DNA of 64,000 nt from Bacteroides ndongoniae (GTDB lineage Bacteria > Bacteroidota > Bacteroidia > Bacteroidales > Bacteroidaceae). Each line of letters begins with the position of its first letter. Position 1 is the stretch's first letter. The stretch spans positions 428,143 to 492,142 of the forward strand of contig NZ_FNVV01000013.1 of NCBI RefSeq assembly GCF_900108345.1, given 5' to 3'. Shown piece by piece: positions 44,056-52,410 of the stretch. The position numbers and the translations under genes are program-made. The notes below the pieces were generated by a model, which was not told where the DNA came from, did no database searches, and saw only the letters and a list, made by a program, of their open reading frames with translations.

Positions 44056-44544
44056 ATGGGACATCATCAATTGGATACTTTAGACGAACAGATCTTGAAA
44101 CTGATTGCTGACAATGCGCGTATACCTTTTCTGGAAGTAGCCCGTGCCTGTAACGTGTCGGGTGCTGCCATCCATCAGCGCATTCAGAAGCTGACTAATC
44201 TGGGCATACTGAAAGGCTCGGAATTTGTGATTGATCCGGAGAAAATCGGGTACGAGACTTGTGCCTATATCGGCATTTATCTGAAAGATCCTGCTTCGTT
44301 CGATGCCGTGACAAAGGCATTGGAGGCCATTCCTGAAATTGTGGAGTGTCACTTTACGACAGGTAAGTACGACATGTTCATCAAGTTGTATGCCCGCAAC
44401 AATCACCACTTGCTGAGTATTATCCACGACAAGTTGCAACCGCTGGGGTTGGCTCGGACCGAAACGCTGATTTCGTTCCACGAAGCCATCAAGCGCCAGA
44501 TGCCGATTGTGGTGGAAGGCGAGGATGACGAGCTGGACGCTTGA
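44056..44544 (+). CDS. Lrp/AsnC-family transcriptional regulator
   Basis: This is a DNA-binding regulator that usually senses amino acids. An N-terminal helix-turn-helix (about 5-55) reads 'LDEQILKLIADNARIPFLEV' and 'GAAIHQRIQKLTNLGIL', and the C-terminal RAM/ACT-like domain (about 65-145) includes 'PEIVECHFTTGKYDMFIKLY'. 162 residues. It stands alone, convergent with folA. Target genes cannot be read from the sequence; the ilv operon 25 kb away is a possible but unsupported candidate. Confidence 0.92.
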   Translation: MGHHQLDTLDEQILKLIADNARIPFLEVARACNVSGAAIHQRIQKLTNLGILKGSEFVIDPEKIGYETCAYIGIYLKDPASFDAVTKALEAIPEIVECHFTTGKYDMFIKLYARNNHHLLSIIHDKLQPLGLARTETLISFHEAIKRQMPIVVEGEDDELDA

Positions 44545-44567
44545 TTGTGCGGCTTGACAGGGATTGG

Positions 44568-45056
44568 CTACTTCTTTACGTAGTCGGTAAAGGCATAAGG
44601 GCAGGGATGTTTTTCATCGGCAGGATGAGACTCCCTGCTTTTTTCTTTCCATACGGCGGGATCGACGGTAGGGAAATAGGCATCGGCCTGTGGTGCCTCG
44701 TCGTCTATTTCGGTCAGGCACAGGCGGTCGGCCAGCGGAAGAGCCTGACGGTAGACGCTTTCGCCGCCAATGATGTAGATGTCTTCATCGCTGCTGCAAT
44801 GTTCCAGCGCCTCCTGCAAACTGGTGAACACTTCGGCACCAGGACATACGGTGGCGGCGTTGGACGACAGGACGATGTTCCGCCGGTTGGGCAACGCGCC
44901 TTTGGGCAGCGACTCAAAAGTTTTACGTCCCATGACGATGGTGTGTCCGGTGGTCAGTGCTTTGAAACGTTTCAGGTCGTTGGGCAGCCAGAACAGCAGT
45001 TTGTTCTGGTAGCCGATGGCCATGCGGCGGTCGACGGCGGCGATGATGCTGATCAT
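44568..45056 (-). CDS. folA: Dihydrofolate reductase
   Basis: FolA reduces dihydrofolate to tetrahydrofolate with NADPH, regenerating the cofactor consumed by thymidylate synthase. The start at 45056 gives 'MISIIAAVDRRMAIGYQNKL'; the in-frame ATG at 45101 would overlap thyA. 'LPNDLKRFKALTTGHTIVMG' holds the substrate acid and 'GRKTFESLP' and 'IYIIGGESVYRQAL' are the NADPH motifs. 162 residues. It follows thyA by 22 bases, forming the common thyA-folA operon. Confidence 0.95.
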   Translation of the reverse strand: MISIIAAVDRRMAIGYQNKLLFWLPNDLKRFKALTTGHTIVMGRKTFESLPKGALPNRRNIVLSSNAATVCPGAEVFTSLQEALEHCSSDEDIYIIGGESVYRQALPLADRLCLTEIDDEAPQADAYFPTVDPAVWKEKSRESHPADEKHPCPYAFTDYVKK

Positions 45057-45078
45057 ATATCTTAGGTTTGTTTCAGGG

Positions 45079-45873
45079 TTATACAGATACTTTTCCGGCA
45101 ATGTGCGGATGCGGGTCGTAGTTCACCAGTTCGAAGTCCTCGTACTGGAAGTCGAAGATGTTTTTTATATCCGGATTGATGCGCATCTGCGGCAGTGGAC
45201 GTGGTTCGCGCGTCAGTTGCAGCTTTACCTGCTCCAAATGGTTCAGGTAGATGTGTGCATCGCCCAGTGTGTGGATAAAGTCGCCTGCTTTCAGGCCGGT
45301 CACTTGTGCCATCATCTGTAGTAGCAGGGCATACGAGGCGATGTTGAACGGAACCCCCAGAAAGGTGTCGGCACTGCGTTGATACAGTTGCAGGCTCAAC
45401 CGCCCGTTGGCCACGTAGAATTGGAAGAAGGCGTGACAGGGAGGCAGGTTCATGTTGTTGAGGTCGCCTACGTTCCAGGCGCTTACGATGATGCGGCGCG
45501 AGTCAGGATTGTGCTTGATGGTCTCTACCGCTTCGCTGATCTGGTCGATGAAGCCACCTTGATAGTCGGGCCAAGAACGCCATTGATAGCCGTAGATGTG
45601 TCCCAGATCGCCGTCAGCGTCGGCCCATTCGTTCCAGATGCGCACACCATGGTCTTGCAGGTACTTCACGTTGGTGTCGCCCCGCAGGAACCAGAGCAGT
45701 TCGTAAATGATGGATTTCAGGTGCAGTTTTTTGGTTGTCAGACAGGGAAAACCGTCTTCCAGATTGAAACGCATCTGATGTCCGAACACGCTGATGGTAC
45801 CTGTTCCGGTACGATCGCTTTTCTCGACGCCTTCGGTCAGTATGCGGTTGAGTAGGTCTAAATATTGTTTCAT
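45079..45873 (-). CDS. thyA: Thymidylate synthase
   Basis: ThyA methylates dUMP to dTMP with methylene-tetrahydrofolate. The catalytic cysteine is residue 146 in '[13 protein letters not shown]', the same number as in E. coli, and the protein is 264 residues, also the same. '[16 protein letters not shown]', '[20 protein letters not shown]' and the C-terminal '[10 protein letters not shown]' are all conserved. First gene of the thyA-folA operon. Confidence 0.98.
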   Translation of the reverse strand: MKQYLDLLNRILTEGVEKSDRTGTGTISVFGHQMRFNLEDGFPCLTTKKLHLKSIIYELLWFLRGDTNVKYLQDHGVRIWNEWADADGDLGHIYGYQWRSWPDYQGGFIDQISEAVETIKHNPDSRRIIVSAWNVGDLNNMNLPPCHAFFQFYVANGRLSLQLYQRSADTFLGVPFNIASYALLLQMMAQVTGLKAGDFIHTLGDAHIYLNHLEQVKLQLTREPRPLPQMRINPDIKNIFDFQYEDFELVNYDPHPHIAGKVSV

Positions 45874-46071
45874 TGCAAGGATATAGTTACTGATAGAGAG
45901 ATTCCAACCCTTTCTTTCAGACGTTTATTGGTCCTGTAAATAGCTGTATTTCTGCTATTTCTATACCGAACCTATTCCGTCTTCAGAAACAAGGCCGTTG
46001 CAAAGTTAATTCTTTTGGTGATAAATCGGTACTGCCGACTTTAAAAAACTTAGTGGGCTTTCAGGAGGGGC

Positions 46072-46163
46072 TTTGTGGGATACTTGCACGGCTCGTGAGC
46101 CACACTTGCAATCCATTTGTTCGACACTTGTGTTGTTCGCGAGCCGTGCAAGTGTCCCACAAA
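46072..46163. repeat. 27-base inverted repeat holding a 22-base-period array
   Basis: Left arm 46072-46098 and right arm 46137-46163 match at 25 of 27 positions; the two mismatches are T-G pairs, so the plus-strand RNA would pair fully. Inside, units GATACTTGCA, CACACTTGCA and GACACTTGTG begin at 46079, 46101 and 46123, 22 bases apart. It lies 15 bases after the cardiolipin synthase stop. The rest of 45874-46071 has no gene. Confidence 0.8.
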
Positions 46164-46178
46164 CAGCGTACAGACAGG

Positions 46179-47429
46179 TCAGAGGAACGGCGTAAACAGG
46201 TTGCCGAACCATCCCACGAACTTTTTCCATGCCGAACGTTCTTTCCACACTTCGGGAGTCAGCAGTGTGCTGCGTCCTTTGTCATGTTCGAACATCTCGG
46301 TCAGTTCAGCTGTCGTTTCGGGGTCGAAGATAAAAGCATTGGTTTCGTAGTCGTAGCGCAGGCTGCGGCTGTTCAGGTTGGCCGTACCTACGGTACAGAA
46401 GCTGTCGTCCACCATCATAACTTTGGAGTGATGGAAACCGCCGTTGAACAGATATACTTTGGCTCCCCGCTTCATCAGTTTGTGCAGGATGTAGAAGGCC
46501 GCTTCGGGCGTAAACGGCACGTCGGATACTTTGGGCACCATAATCTCGACCTGTGTTCCTTTTTTCAGGGCGTATTTGAGGGCTTCACGAATGGATTTGG
46601 TGGGTACGAAGTAAGGATTTACAATCCGGATCAGGCTGTCGGCCGCACGTATGGAAGTGGCGTACGCTCGGCTGATGGAGCGCGGTGTTTCACGCGGCGT
46701 ACGGTCTACAATCATGATTTCTTCGGCAATGCTGTCCGGCAGCTGGGGCGTGTCCGGAAAGTATTCCGGTCCGCCGATGTGTTGTCCGGTTTCGCGGTTC
46801 CACATGGTCAGGAAGATGCCCTGCAGGTAGCGGACTGCATCGCCGTCGATGCGTGCATGTATGTCGTGCCATTCGCCTATCTTGGGTAAACCTTTGATGT
46901 AATAGTCGGCTATGTTCATGCCTCCCGTGTAGCCAATCTTCCCATCGATCACTACGATTTTCCGATGGTCGCGGTGGGCGGCATGATTGAACCAGGGAAA
47001 GGTGATGGGGTCGAATTTTACGATTTCGATGCCTCGTTTGCGAATGGCTTCCAAATGTTTTTTCTTCAGCGGGCTGCTGTTCGACCAGTTACCAAAAGCA
47101 TCGAACAGGGCACGCACTTCCACGCCTTCGGCCGCTTTCTGGGCCAACAGGTCGAACAGGGCGTTGGCGATGGAGTCGTTGCGGAAGTTGAAATATTCCA
47201 GATGGATGTGATGTCGGGCGCCGCGAATGGCTTCGAACAGGTCGGTGAACTTGTCGTGACCATTCATCAGCAATTCCACTTTGTTGTTATAGGTCAATGG
47301 GGCTCCCATTTGTTTCAGCCGGTTCATGACGATGCTGTCGCTGGTGCTTTGTGCATGCACATACCCTGCAAACAGAAGCAGGAACATAGTCAGGCTGACG
47401 GTGATATGTATTAAAACTTTCTTTGCCAT
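46179..47429 (-). CDS. cls: Cardiolipin synthase-like phospholipase D family protein
   Basis: This protein has two HKD motifs: 'HRDHRKIVVIDGKIGYTGGM' with His155, and 'HHSKVMMVDDSFCTVGTANL' with His334. These join in one active site that forms cardiolipin from phosphatidylglycerol in bacterial Cls. It has one N-terminal hydrophobic helix that resembles a signal peptide ('FAGYVHAQ'), rather than the two helices of E. coli ClsA, so it is probably exported or membrane-anchored. 416 residues. A -7 box is at 47448-47455, very close to the ATG. Confidence 0.88.
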   Translation of the reverse strand: MAKKVLIHITVSLTMFLLLFAGYVHAQSTSDSIVMNRLKQMGAPLTYNNKVELLMNGHDKFTDLFEAIRGARHHIHLEYFNFRNDSIANALFDLLAQKAAEGVEVRALFDAFGNWSNSSPLKKKHLEAIRKRGIEIVKFDPITFPWFNHAAHRDHRKIVVIDGKIGYTGGMNIADYYIKGLPKIGEWHDIHARIDGDAVRYLQGIFLTMWNRETGQHIGGPEYFPDTPQLPDSIAEEIMIVDRTPRETPRSISRAYATSIRAADSLIRIVNPYFVPTKSIREALKYALKKGTQVEIMVPKVSDVPFTPEAAFYILHKLMKRGAKVYLFNGGFHHSKVMMVDDSFCTVGTANLNSRSLRYDYETNAFIFDPETTAELTEMFEHDKGRSTLLTPEVWKERSAWKKFVGWFGNLFTPFL

Positions 47430-47447
47430 TTTAGTTTTTTAAGTGGG

Positions 47448-47455
47448 CAAAGATA
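47448..47455 (-). promoter_or_regulatory. -7 box for the cardiolipin synthase gene
   Basis: CAAAGATA on the plus strand reads TATCTTTG on the minus strand, 18 bases before the ATG. Confidence 0.5.
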
Positions 47456-47503
47456 TAACATATCATCGATAAAAATGTTTTTCCTTTACGAAAAAACGTT
47501 TAT

Positions 47504-47830
47504 TCAAGCCAGCGAAGCTATTTTGCGGTACATCAGGAACAAAAGGACGCCCAAGGCTATCGCTATCGAACGTGGGTCGGCCTGTTCCATGCCGTTGGCT
47601 ACGGTTGTGGTGAATGTTTCGCGCAAAGTGTCCCATACCAATTGCAGACCATCCATCAGGACAAACAGTACGGCAGCCAGCGTAAATCCGCCAGCCGTCC
47701 ACAGGCGTGCCAGACGGCTGTTCCGGTTGGGCAGGCGGTGCATCACTCGTCTGCTGAATCCGTTGTCGGCTACTTCCTGCCGGTTTTCGGCGAAGAAGTT
47801 TTCCAGTAGTTTATCATTATTTTCCGTCAT
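47504..47830 (-). CDS. DUF5056-like membrane protein, possible anti-sigma factor
   Basis: This is a 108-residue protein with two predicted membrane helices (about 45-63 and 85-104) and an acidic N-terminal region, 'MTENNDKLLENFFAENRQEV'. The ATG at 47830 lies inside the end of the sigma factor gene (14-base overlap), so the two are translationally coupled. A small membrane protein directly after an ECF sigma gene is typically its anti-sigma factor. No classical zinc motif is present. The role is inferred from position. Confidence 0.7.
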   Translation of the reverse strand: MTENNDKLLENFFAENRQEVADNGFSRRVMHRLPNRNSRLARLWTAGGFTLAAVLFVLMDGLQLVWDTLRETFTTTVANGMEQADPRSIAIALGVLLFLMYRKIASLA

Positions 47831-48362
47831 AACCATTCTGTTTTAAGTAAGTTGCCATCTTTTCCTTGGCCCTCGAAAGGTGGCTTTTTACGGTTCCCGT
47901 GGGGCATCCGGTGATTCCTGCTATCTTTTCGATACTCTGGTCCTCCAGGTAGAACAGGGTGATGCAGGTACGTTCTATGTCTTTCAGTGTAGCGAGTGCG
48001 CGGTGCAGGTCTGCCTTCAGGCCAGTGTCTGGCTGTCGGGTGCTGCATTGGGCATCTACCCGCATAGTGTCCAGGTCGTCTGTCTCTTTCCGACTGCGAA
48101 GATAGTCATAATATTGGTTGTAAGCAATACGGTAGAGCCAGGTAGAGAAGCTGGACAGGTTGCGGAACGAAGCCAGATTGGTGTAGGCCCGTATGAAGGT
48201 TTCCTGCGCCAGGTCGTCGCTCAATTCGCTGTCGCCGCAAGTCTGGTTCAGGAAAAACCGTCGGACGGCCGACTGGTATTTTCTGACCAACTGGTCGAAG
48301 GCCCTGTTATTATGAAACACTACGACCTGCGCAATCAGCGATAAGTCGTTGAGTTGGTTCAT
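47817..48362 (-). CDS. ECF RNA polymerase sigma factor
   Basis: This is a sigma-70 family factor of the extracytoplasmic function type, 181 residues. Region 2 is 'FDQLVRKYQSAVRRFFLNQT' to 'SFSTWLYRIAYNQYYDYLRS' (about 22-92), and region 4 is 'ERTCITLFYLEDQSIEKIAG' with 'CPTGTVKSHLSRAKEKM' (about 125-172). It overlaps its upstream neighbour by four bases (ATGA) and its downstream neighbour by 14. Operon order: DUF6249-like membrane protein, sigma, DUF5056-like protein. The signal and target promoters are unknown. Confidence 0.92.
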   Translation of the reverse strand: MNQLNDLSLIAQVVVFHNNRAFDQLVRKYQSAVRRFFLNQTCGDSELSDDLAQETFIRAYTNLASFRNLSSFSTWLYRIAYNQYYDYLRSRKETDDLDTMRVDAQCSTRQPDTGLKADLHRALATLKDIERTCITLFYLEDQSIEKIAGITGCPTGTVKSHLSRAKEKMATYLKQNGYDGK

Positions 48363-49057
48363 CGTTGTGTTTCGTTTTGGGCGTCAGAATCATTTTCTTT
48401 TTTGGTATATTTCCCTTCGCGTTCCATTCGGATGAAAGGGGCACCGTTGTTACGTTCGGGTTGGGTATAGTAGATGACTACCTGTCCGAAACCTGTAAAC
48501 ATGATAAGCAAACCGATGCAGCCCAGACCGAATTCGCCTGTCAGAGCCCACAGGAAGATGAACAGTCCGATGCCGAGGAAGATGTTTTTGATGCCACGGC
48601 TGCGCAAGTCACGGTTTTCAACCTCTTTGAAGAAATCGGGAGGTAGTTGTTGTCCGCTGGCCAGTGCTTGTTCGGCCAGGCGGTATTTGGCTTTCCGATT
48701 CTTGTAGCGGAAATAGAAGATGATGAAAATGAGCAGTGCCGGCAGGCCGAACACGAAGATAATGGCAGTCATGGCAATGATAGTTTCGGGCGCTTCGTCG
48801 CCGAAGTTAAAGCCTACCCATTGCAGGCCGCTGCTACTGTTATGGTGTTGGTAAGGTTCGTCGTCGCTGTAGGTGCTGCTACCTTCATAGATGGTGATAC
48901 TCAGTGTGTCGGTAATCCGTTGTCCGTTTATCGTGGTGTCCGTCAGTTCGATGACACGTTTCTTTCCGTTTACGCTATCGGTCACGGTGCGGTTTTCAGC
49001 TTGTATTCCTAAGCAAATGGCGGCCATCAGGCCCAGAAGTAAAAGGATGCGTTTCAT
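48359..49057 (-). CDS. DUF6249-like membrane protein upstream of sigma factor
   Basis: This is a 232-residue protein with a signal peptide (cut near 'LGIQAEN'), a Ser/Asp-rich exported region (about 25-80) and three to four membrane helices (about 93-118, 162-182, 184-202). It has no enzymatic motif. It is the first gene of a coupled operon with an ECF sigma factor and an anti-sigma-like protein. A sensor or signal-relay role is possible but not shown. Confidence 0.7.
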   Translation of the reverse strand: MKRILLLLGLMAAICLGIQAENRTVTDSVNGKKRVIELTDTTINGQRITDTLSITIYEGSSTYSDDEPYQHHNSSSGLQWVGFNFGDEAPETIIAMTAIIFVFGLPALLIFIIFYFRYKNRKAKYRLAEQALASGQQLPPDFFKEVENRDLRSRGIKNIFLGIGLFIFLWALTGEFGLGCIGLLIMFTGFGQVVIYYTQPERNNGAPFIRMEREGKYTKKENDSDAQNETQR

Positions 49058-49262
49058 ATTCGTTTGTTTTTAGTTTCTTTGGTTCTTTGTCTGTTTAGAC
49101 GGAACATCCCCCGGCAAGGTTGCAAAGAAACGATTTTTTTTAGGAATTTGTTTCATGTATTGCGTGGTTAGGATGTAGAGGTACAAAAATAGGAGATTCA
49201 TGGGAGAACGAGGGTGGAATTGGAGAATATTTGGGAATACCTATATATAGTTATTCCTGAAG

Positions 49263-49294
49263 TTTGTTTACTAGCATAAATAGCCTTATCTTTG
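49263..49294 (+). promoter_or_regulatory. Promoter of the TonB-dependent receptor locus
   Basis: TTTG (49263-49266), 20 bases, then TATCTTTG (49287-49294) is a full match to the Bacteroides consensus. The gene start at 49346 lies about 45 bases past the expected transcription start. Confidence 0.7.
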
Positions 49295-49345
49295 CGGCTT
49301 CAAATTTAATCATATAAATCTTCTTTGGAGAAGTTGCGTCGCATC

Positions 49346-49663
49346 ATGAAGTTCTTTCTTCCCCTGTTGTTCTTGATGTATTGGGGAGGAATCACACTGT
49401 TCAACCACTCGCATGTGGTGAACGGGGTTATTATTGTGCACTCGCATCCCTTCCAAGCCAATCATCAGCATACGCCGGATCAGGCCGAGACGATATTTTT
49501 TCTGGGCCATTATACCGCTTCTTCGCTTCCGTCGTTGCTGACTGCCGTTTCCTGTTTCTTGGTTTTGCTGAACGTATTGGCGGTGCCCCGTGTGGTACGG
49601 CTTTGTCTGTCACGACAGGAAAACGGCCTTCGTTTGCGTGCCCCTCCCGTTTGTGTCTTCTGA
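49346..49663 (+). CDS. Small membrane protein with His residues, receptor operon
   Basis: This is a 105-residue protein of unknown function. The ATG at 49346 (MKFFLPLLF) gives a hydrophobic N-terminus; an upstream TTG at 49325 is less likely. A cluster with 'LFNHSHVVNGVIIVHSHPFQ' and 'ANHQHT' places seven histidines in a predicted periplasmic segment, followed by a second hydrophobic helix ('LLTAVSCFLVLLNVLAV'). It precedes a TonB-dependent receptor by about 110 bases. The histidine pattern suggests metal binding or sensing linked to uptake; this is inference. Confidence 0.65.
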   Translation: MKFFLPLLFLMYWGGITLFNHSHVVNGVIIVHSHPFQANHQHTPDQAETIFFLGHYTASSLPSLLTAVSCFLVLLNVLAVPRVVRLCLSRQENGLRLRAPPVCVF

Positions 49664-49773
49664 CTGACGCGATTTATATTTGTATGACAGGTAGATGTGT
49701 CATGGATTCACCATGGATTATTTGGAAACATCTACCCTTTTCCTCATTTTATTAATTTATAGAAAGAAGACAC

Positions 49774-52074
49774 ATGAAAACGTATATTTTTCTTGTGGTG
49801 GCGGTGCTTTATGCACTGTTGCCAGCCACAACCTTTGCCGAAGACTTGAACAAATCGGATGCCAACATTGTGGGGCATGTACTTGAGAAACACTCCAAAG
49901 AACACCTTTCTTATATATCTGTTTCACTGAAAGGTACCACTATCGGTACGCTAACCGACGGAACAGGACATTACTTCCTGAAGAATCTGCCCGAAGGCGA
50001 GTTCGTACTGCAGGTCAGTGCCGTGGGATATAAAACTTTGACACGTAACGTTGTGCTGAAGAAAGGCGTTACGCTGGAAGAGAACTTCGAACTGGAAGAA
50101 GACCTCGTGGCATTGGACGGGGTAGTGGTGACTGCTAACCGCAGCGAAACAACCCGTCGTCTGGCTCCTACGCTGGTCAATGTCATGGACTTCAAGCTGT
50201 TCGAACAGACCAATTCAACCACACTGGCACAGGGACTGAACTTTCAGCCGGGTGTGCGGGTAGAGAACAACTGCCAGAACTGTGGTTTCCAGCAAGTACG
50301 CATCAATGGCCTTGACGGTCCTTATACGCAGATTCTGATAGACTCGCGCCCCGTGTTCAGTGCTTTGGCAGGAGTGTACGGACTGGAACAGATACCGGCC
50401 AACATGATAGAGAGAGTGGAGGTGATGCGTGGAGGAGGTTCGGCACTGTTTGGCGCATCGGCCATTGCGGGAACCATCAACATCATTACCAAAGAACCGT
50501 TGCGCAACTCTGCCCAGCTGGGACATACCATTATGGGCGTGGGCGGCCTTTCGGTGTTCGACAATAATACGACCATGAACGCTTCGTTGGTGACCGATGA
50601 CCATAAGGCAGGTATTTACGTCTTTGGACAGAACCGCCAGCGCAGTGGCTTCGATTACGACGGCGACGGCTTTACCGAGCTGCCCCAGTTGCGTAACCAA
50701 ACAGTTGGTTTCCGTTCGTATCTCAAGACGAGTACTTACTCCAAACTGACCTTTGAATACCATCATCTGCAGGAATTCCGCCGTGGTGGCAATTTGCTCG
50801 ACCGTCCGCCTCACGAGACCGACATCACCGAGCAGACCCAGCACAGCATCAACAGCGGAAGTGTGAAGTTCGATTATTTTTCGCCCAACGAGAAGCACCG
50901 CATGAACGTTTATGCCTCCGTGCAGCACATCGACCGCGACAGTTACTACGGTGGCGACCATTCGCTCGACGCTTACGGTGCTACTACCGACCTGACGTGG
51001 GTAGTTGGTTCACAATACGTTTACCACTTCGACCGTTGTCTCTTCCTGCCTGCCGACCTGACGGGTGGGGTAGAGTATAATCAGGATGCCATGCACGACA
51101 ACATGTGGGGCTACAACCGCCGCATCGACCAGACGGTACGCATCGCCGGTGCTTTCTTGCAGAACGAGTGGAAAAACGACCGCTGGAGCTTCCTCGTGGG
51201 AGGACGTCTGGACAAGCACAACCTGATAGACCATGTCATTTTCAGTCCGCGCGTTAATCTGCGCTACAACCCGACAAAGGACATTAACTTCCGTGCCGCT
51301 TACTCCGTAGGTTTCCGTGCTCCGCAGGCTTTCGACGAGGATTTGCATGTGGAGAATGTAGGTGGCAGAGTGTCCATGATTCAACTGGCCAAGGACTTGC
51401 GTGAAGAAAAGTCGCGCAGTTTCAGCCTTTCGGCCGATATGTATCACCGCTGGGGAGCCTGGCAGGGTAACTTGTTACTCGAAGGTTTCTATACCGACTT
51501 GTCCGACGTATTTGCTTTGCGCGAGATTGGTACCGAGAACGGTATTCTGAAGAACGAGCGTTACAACGAAAAGGGAGCCCGCGTCTACGGCATGACGCTC
51601 GAAGGCAAACTGGCTTGGCTCAGTGTGCTTCAGCTTCAGGCAGGCGTTACCTTACAGAAAGCCGAGTACAAGGAAGCCCGTCGGTGGAGCGACGATGAGA
51701 CTGTTCCTCTGGAGAAACGTATTTTCCGCACGCCCGATACCTATGGATATATGACGCTGACTTACAGTCCGGTGAAGCCGTTGAGCATTGCCCTGTCAGG
51801 TACGTATACGGGCAGTATGCTGGTAGAGCACCGTGCCGGCTACATCGAGAAAGACCGTGCCGAAACTACCCCCGACTTTTGGGAAATGAATCTGAAAGCT
51901 GCGTACGACTTCACGCTCTACAACAACATCACCCTTCAGGTAAATGCCGGCGTGCAGAATCTTTTCAACGCCTATCAGAAAGACTTCGACCAAGGCAAAC
52001 TGCGCGACTCGGGTTACATCTACGGTCCCGGCCTGCCGCGTTCCTACTTTGCGGGAGTGAAGATCAGTTACTGA
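49774..52074 (+). CDS. TonB-dependent outer-membrane receptor (likely metal or cofactor uptake)
   Basis: This is a 766-residue outer-membrane receptor. It has a signal peptide ending 'TTFAED', a carboxypeptidase-like regulatory domain (about 33-110), a plug (about 125-240) with 'NCQNCGFQQVRINGLDGPYT' and 'IERVEVMRGGGSALFGASAI', then a 22-strand-type barrel ending 'YFAGVKISY'. It is not SusC-like and has no SusD partner. The Cys pair in NCQNC is typical of a Bacteroides receptor subgroup beside small His-containing proteins. A metal or metal-cofactor ligand is inferred. A nested hairpin terminator follows. Confidence 0.88.
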   Translation: MKTYIFLVVAVLYALLPATTFAEDLNKSDANIVGHVLEKHSKEHLSYISVSLKGTTIGTLTDGTGHYFLKNLPEGEFVLQVSAVGYKTLTRNVVLKKGVTLEENFELEEDLVALDGVVVTANRSETTRRLAPTLVNVMDFKLFEQTNSTTLAQGLNFQPGVRVENNCQNCGFQQVRINGLDGPYTQILIDSRPVFSALAGVYGLEQIPANMIERVEVMRGGGSALFGASAIAGTINIITKEPLRNSAQLGHTIMGVGGLSVFDNNTTMNASLVTDDHKAGIYVFGQNRQRSGFDYDGDGFTELPQLRNQTVGFRSYLKTSTYSKLTFEYHHLQEFRRGGNLLDRPPHETDITEQTQHSINSGSVKFDYFSPNEKHRMNVYASVQHIDRDSYYGGDHSLDAYGATTDLTWVVGSQYVYHFDRCLFLPADLTGGVEYNQDAMHDNMWGYNRRIDQTVRIAGAFLQNEWKNDRWSFLVGGRLDKHNLIDHVIFSPRVNLRYNPTKDINFRAAYSVGFRAPQAFDEDLHVENVGGRVSMIQLAKDLREEKSRSFSLSADMYHRWGAWQGNLLLEGFYTDLSDVFALREIGTENGILKNERYNEKGARVYGMTLEGKLAWLSVLQLQAGVTLQKAEYKEARRWSDDETVPLEKRIFRTPDTYGYMTLTYSPVKPLSIALSGTYTGSMLVEHRAGYIEKDRAETTPDFWEMNLKAAYDFTLYNNITLQVNAGVQNLFNAYQKDFDQGKLRDSGYIYGPGLPRSYFAGVKISY

Positions 52075-52088
52075 TGTAGGGGTTGAAT

Positions 52089-52184
52089 GAAGAAGCTTCT
52101 TTTCAGAGGCGCATGATGCGGAATGTATAGAATTCAATCGGATATACATTACTCGTATGCGGCATCTGGGAAGAAGCTTTTTTA
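52089..52184 (+). terminator. Nested hairpin terminator after the receptor gene
   Basis: Outer arms AAGCTTCTT (52093-52101) and AAGAAGCTT (52171-52179) enclose an inner perfect pair AATGTATA (52122-52129) and TATACATT (52143-52150), followed by a T-run. Confidence 0.55.
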
Positions 52185-52206
52185 TTGCCTGACTGAGAAA
52201 CCGCAA

Positions 52207-52266
52207 TTCCCTAACTAGGGAACGAGAATTTCTTAACTAGGGAATGGAAATTCCCTAACTGGGAAA
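52207..52266. repeat. Three-unit near-palindromic array, exact 22-base period (TTCCCTAACTAGGGAA type)
   Basis: TTCCCTAACTAGGGAA (52207), TTTCTTAACTAGGGAA (52229) and TTCCCTAACTGGGAAA (52251) are spaced 22 bases. The first has perfect 7-base arms. Related to 3041-3098 and 41957-42017. The stretch 52267-52410 holds AACTCAAA-type repeats but no gene. Confidence 0.85.
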
Positions 52267-52410
52267 CTTGGAACGAAGAACTTTTTTAGAAAACCCTGTT
52301 TTCATTTGCCGCTGCAACTACCTTTTCGTATATTTGCTGCATCTGGTAAGATACTCCAGAAAATAAAGACTCAATAACTCAAAGACTTATAAACTCAAAA
52401 CCTCTTCCTC

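Noticed and set aside
44056..44544. Lrp-family protein as regulator of the ilv operon
   Set aside because: It is 25 kb away and no matching operator was recognised; attenuation already explains the leader structure.
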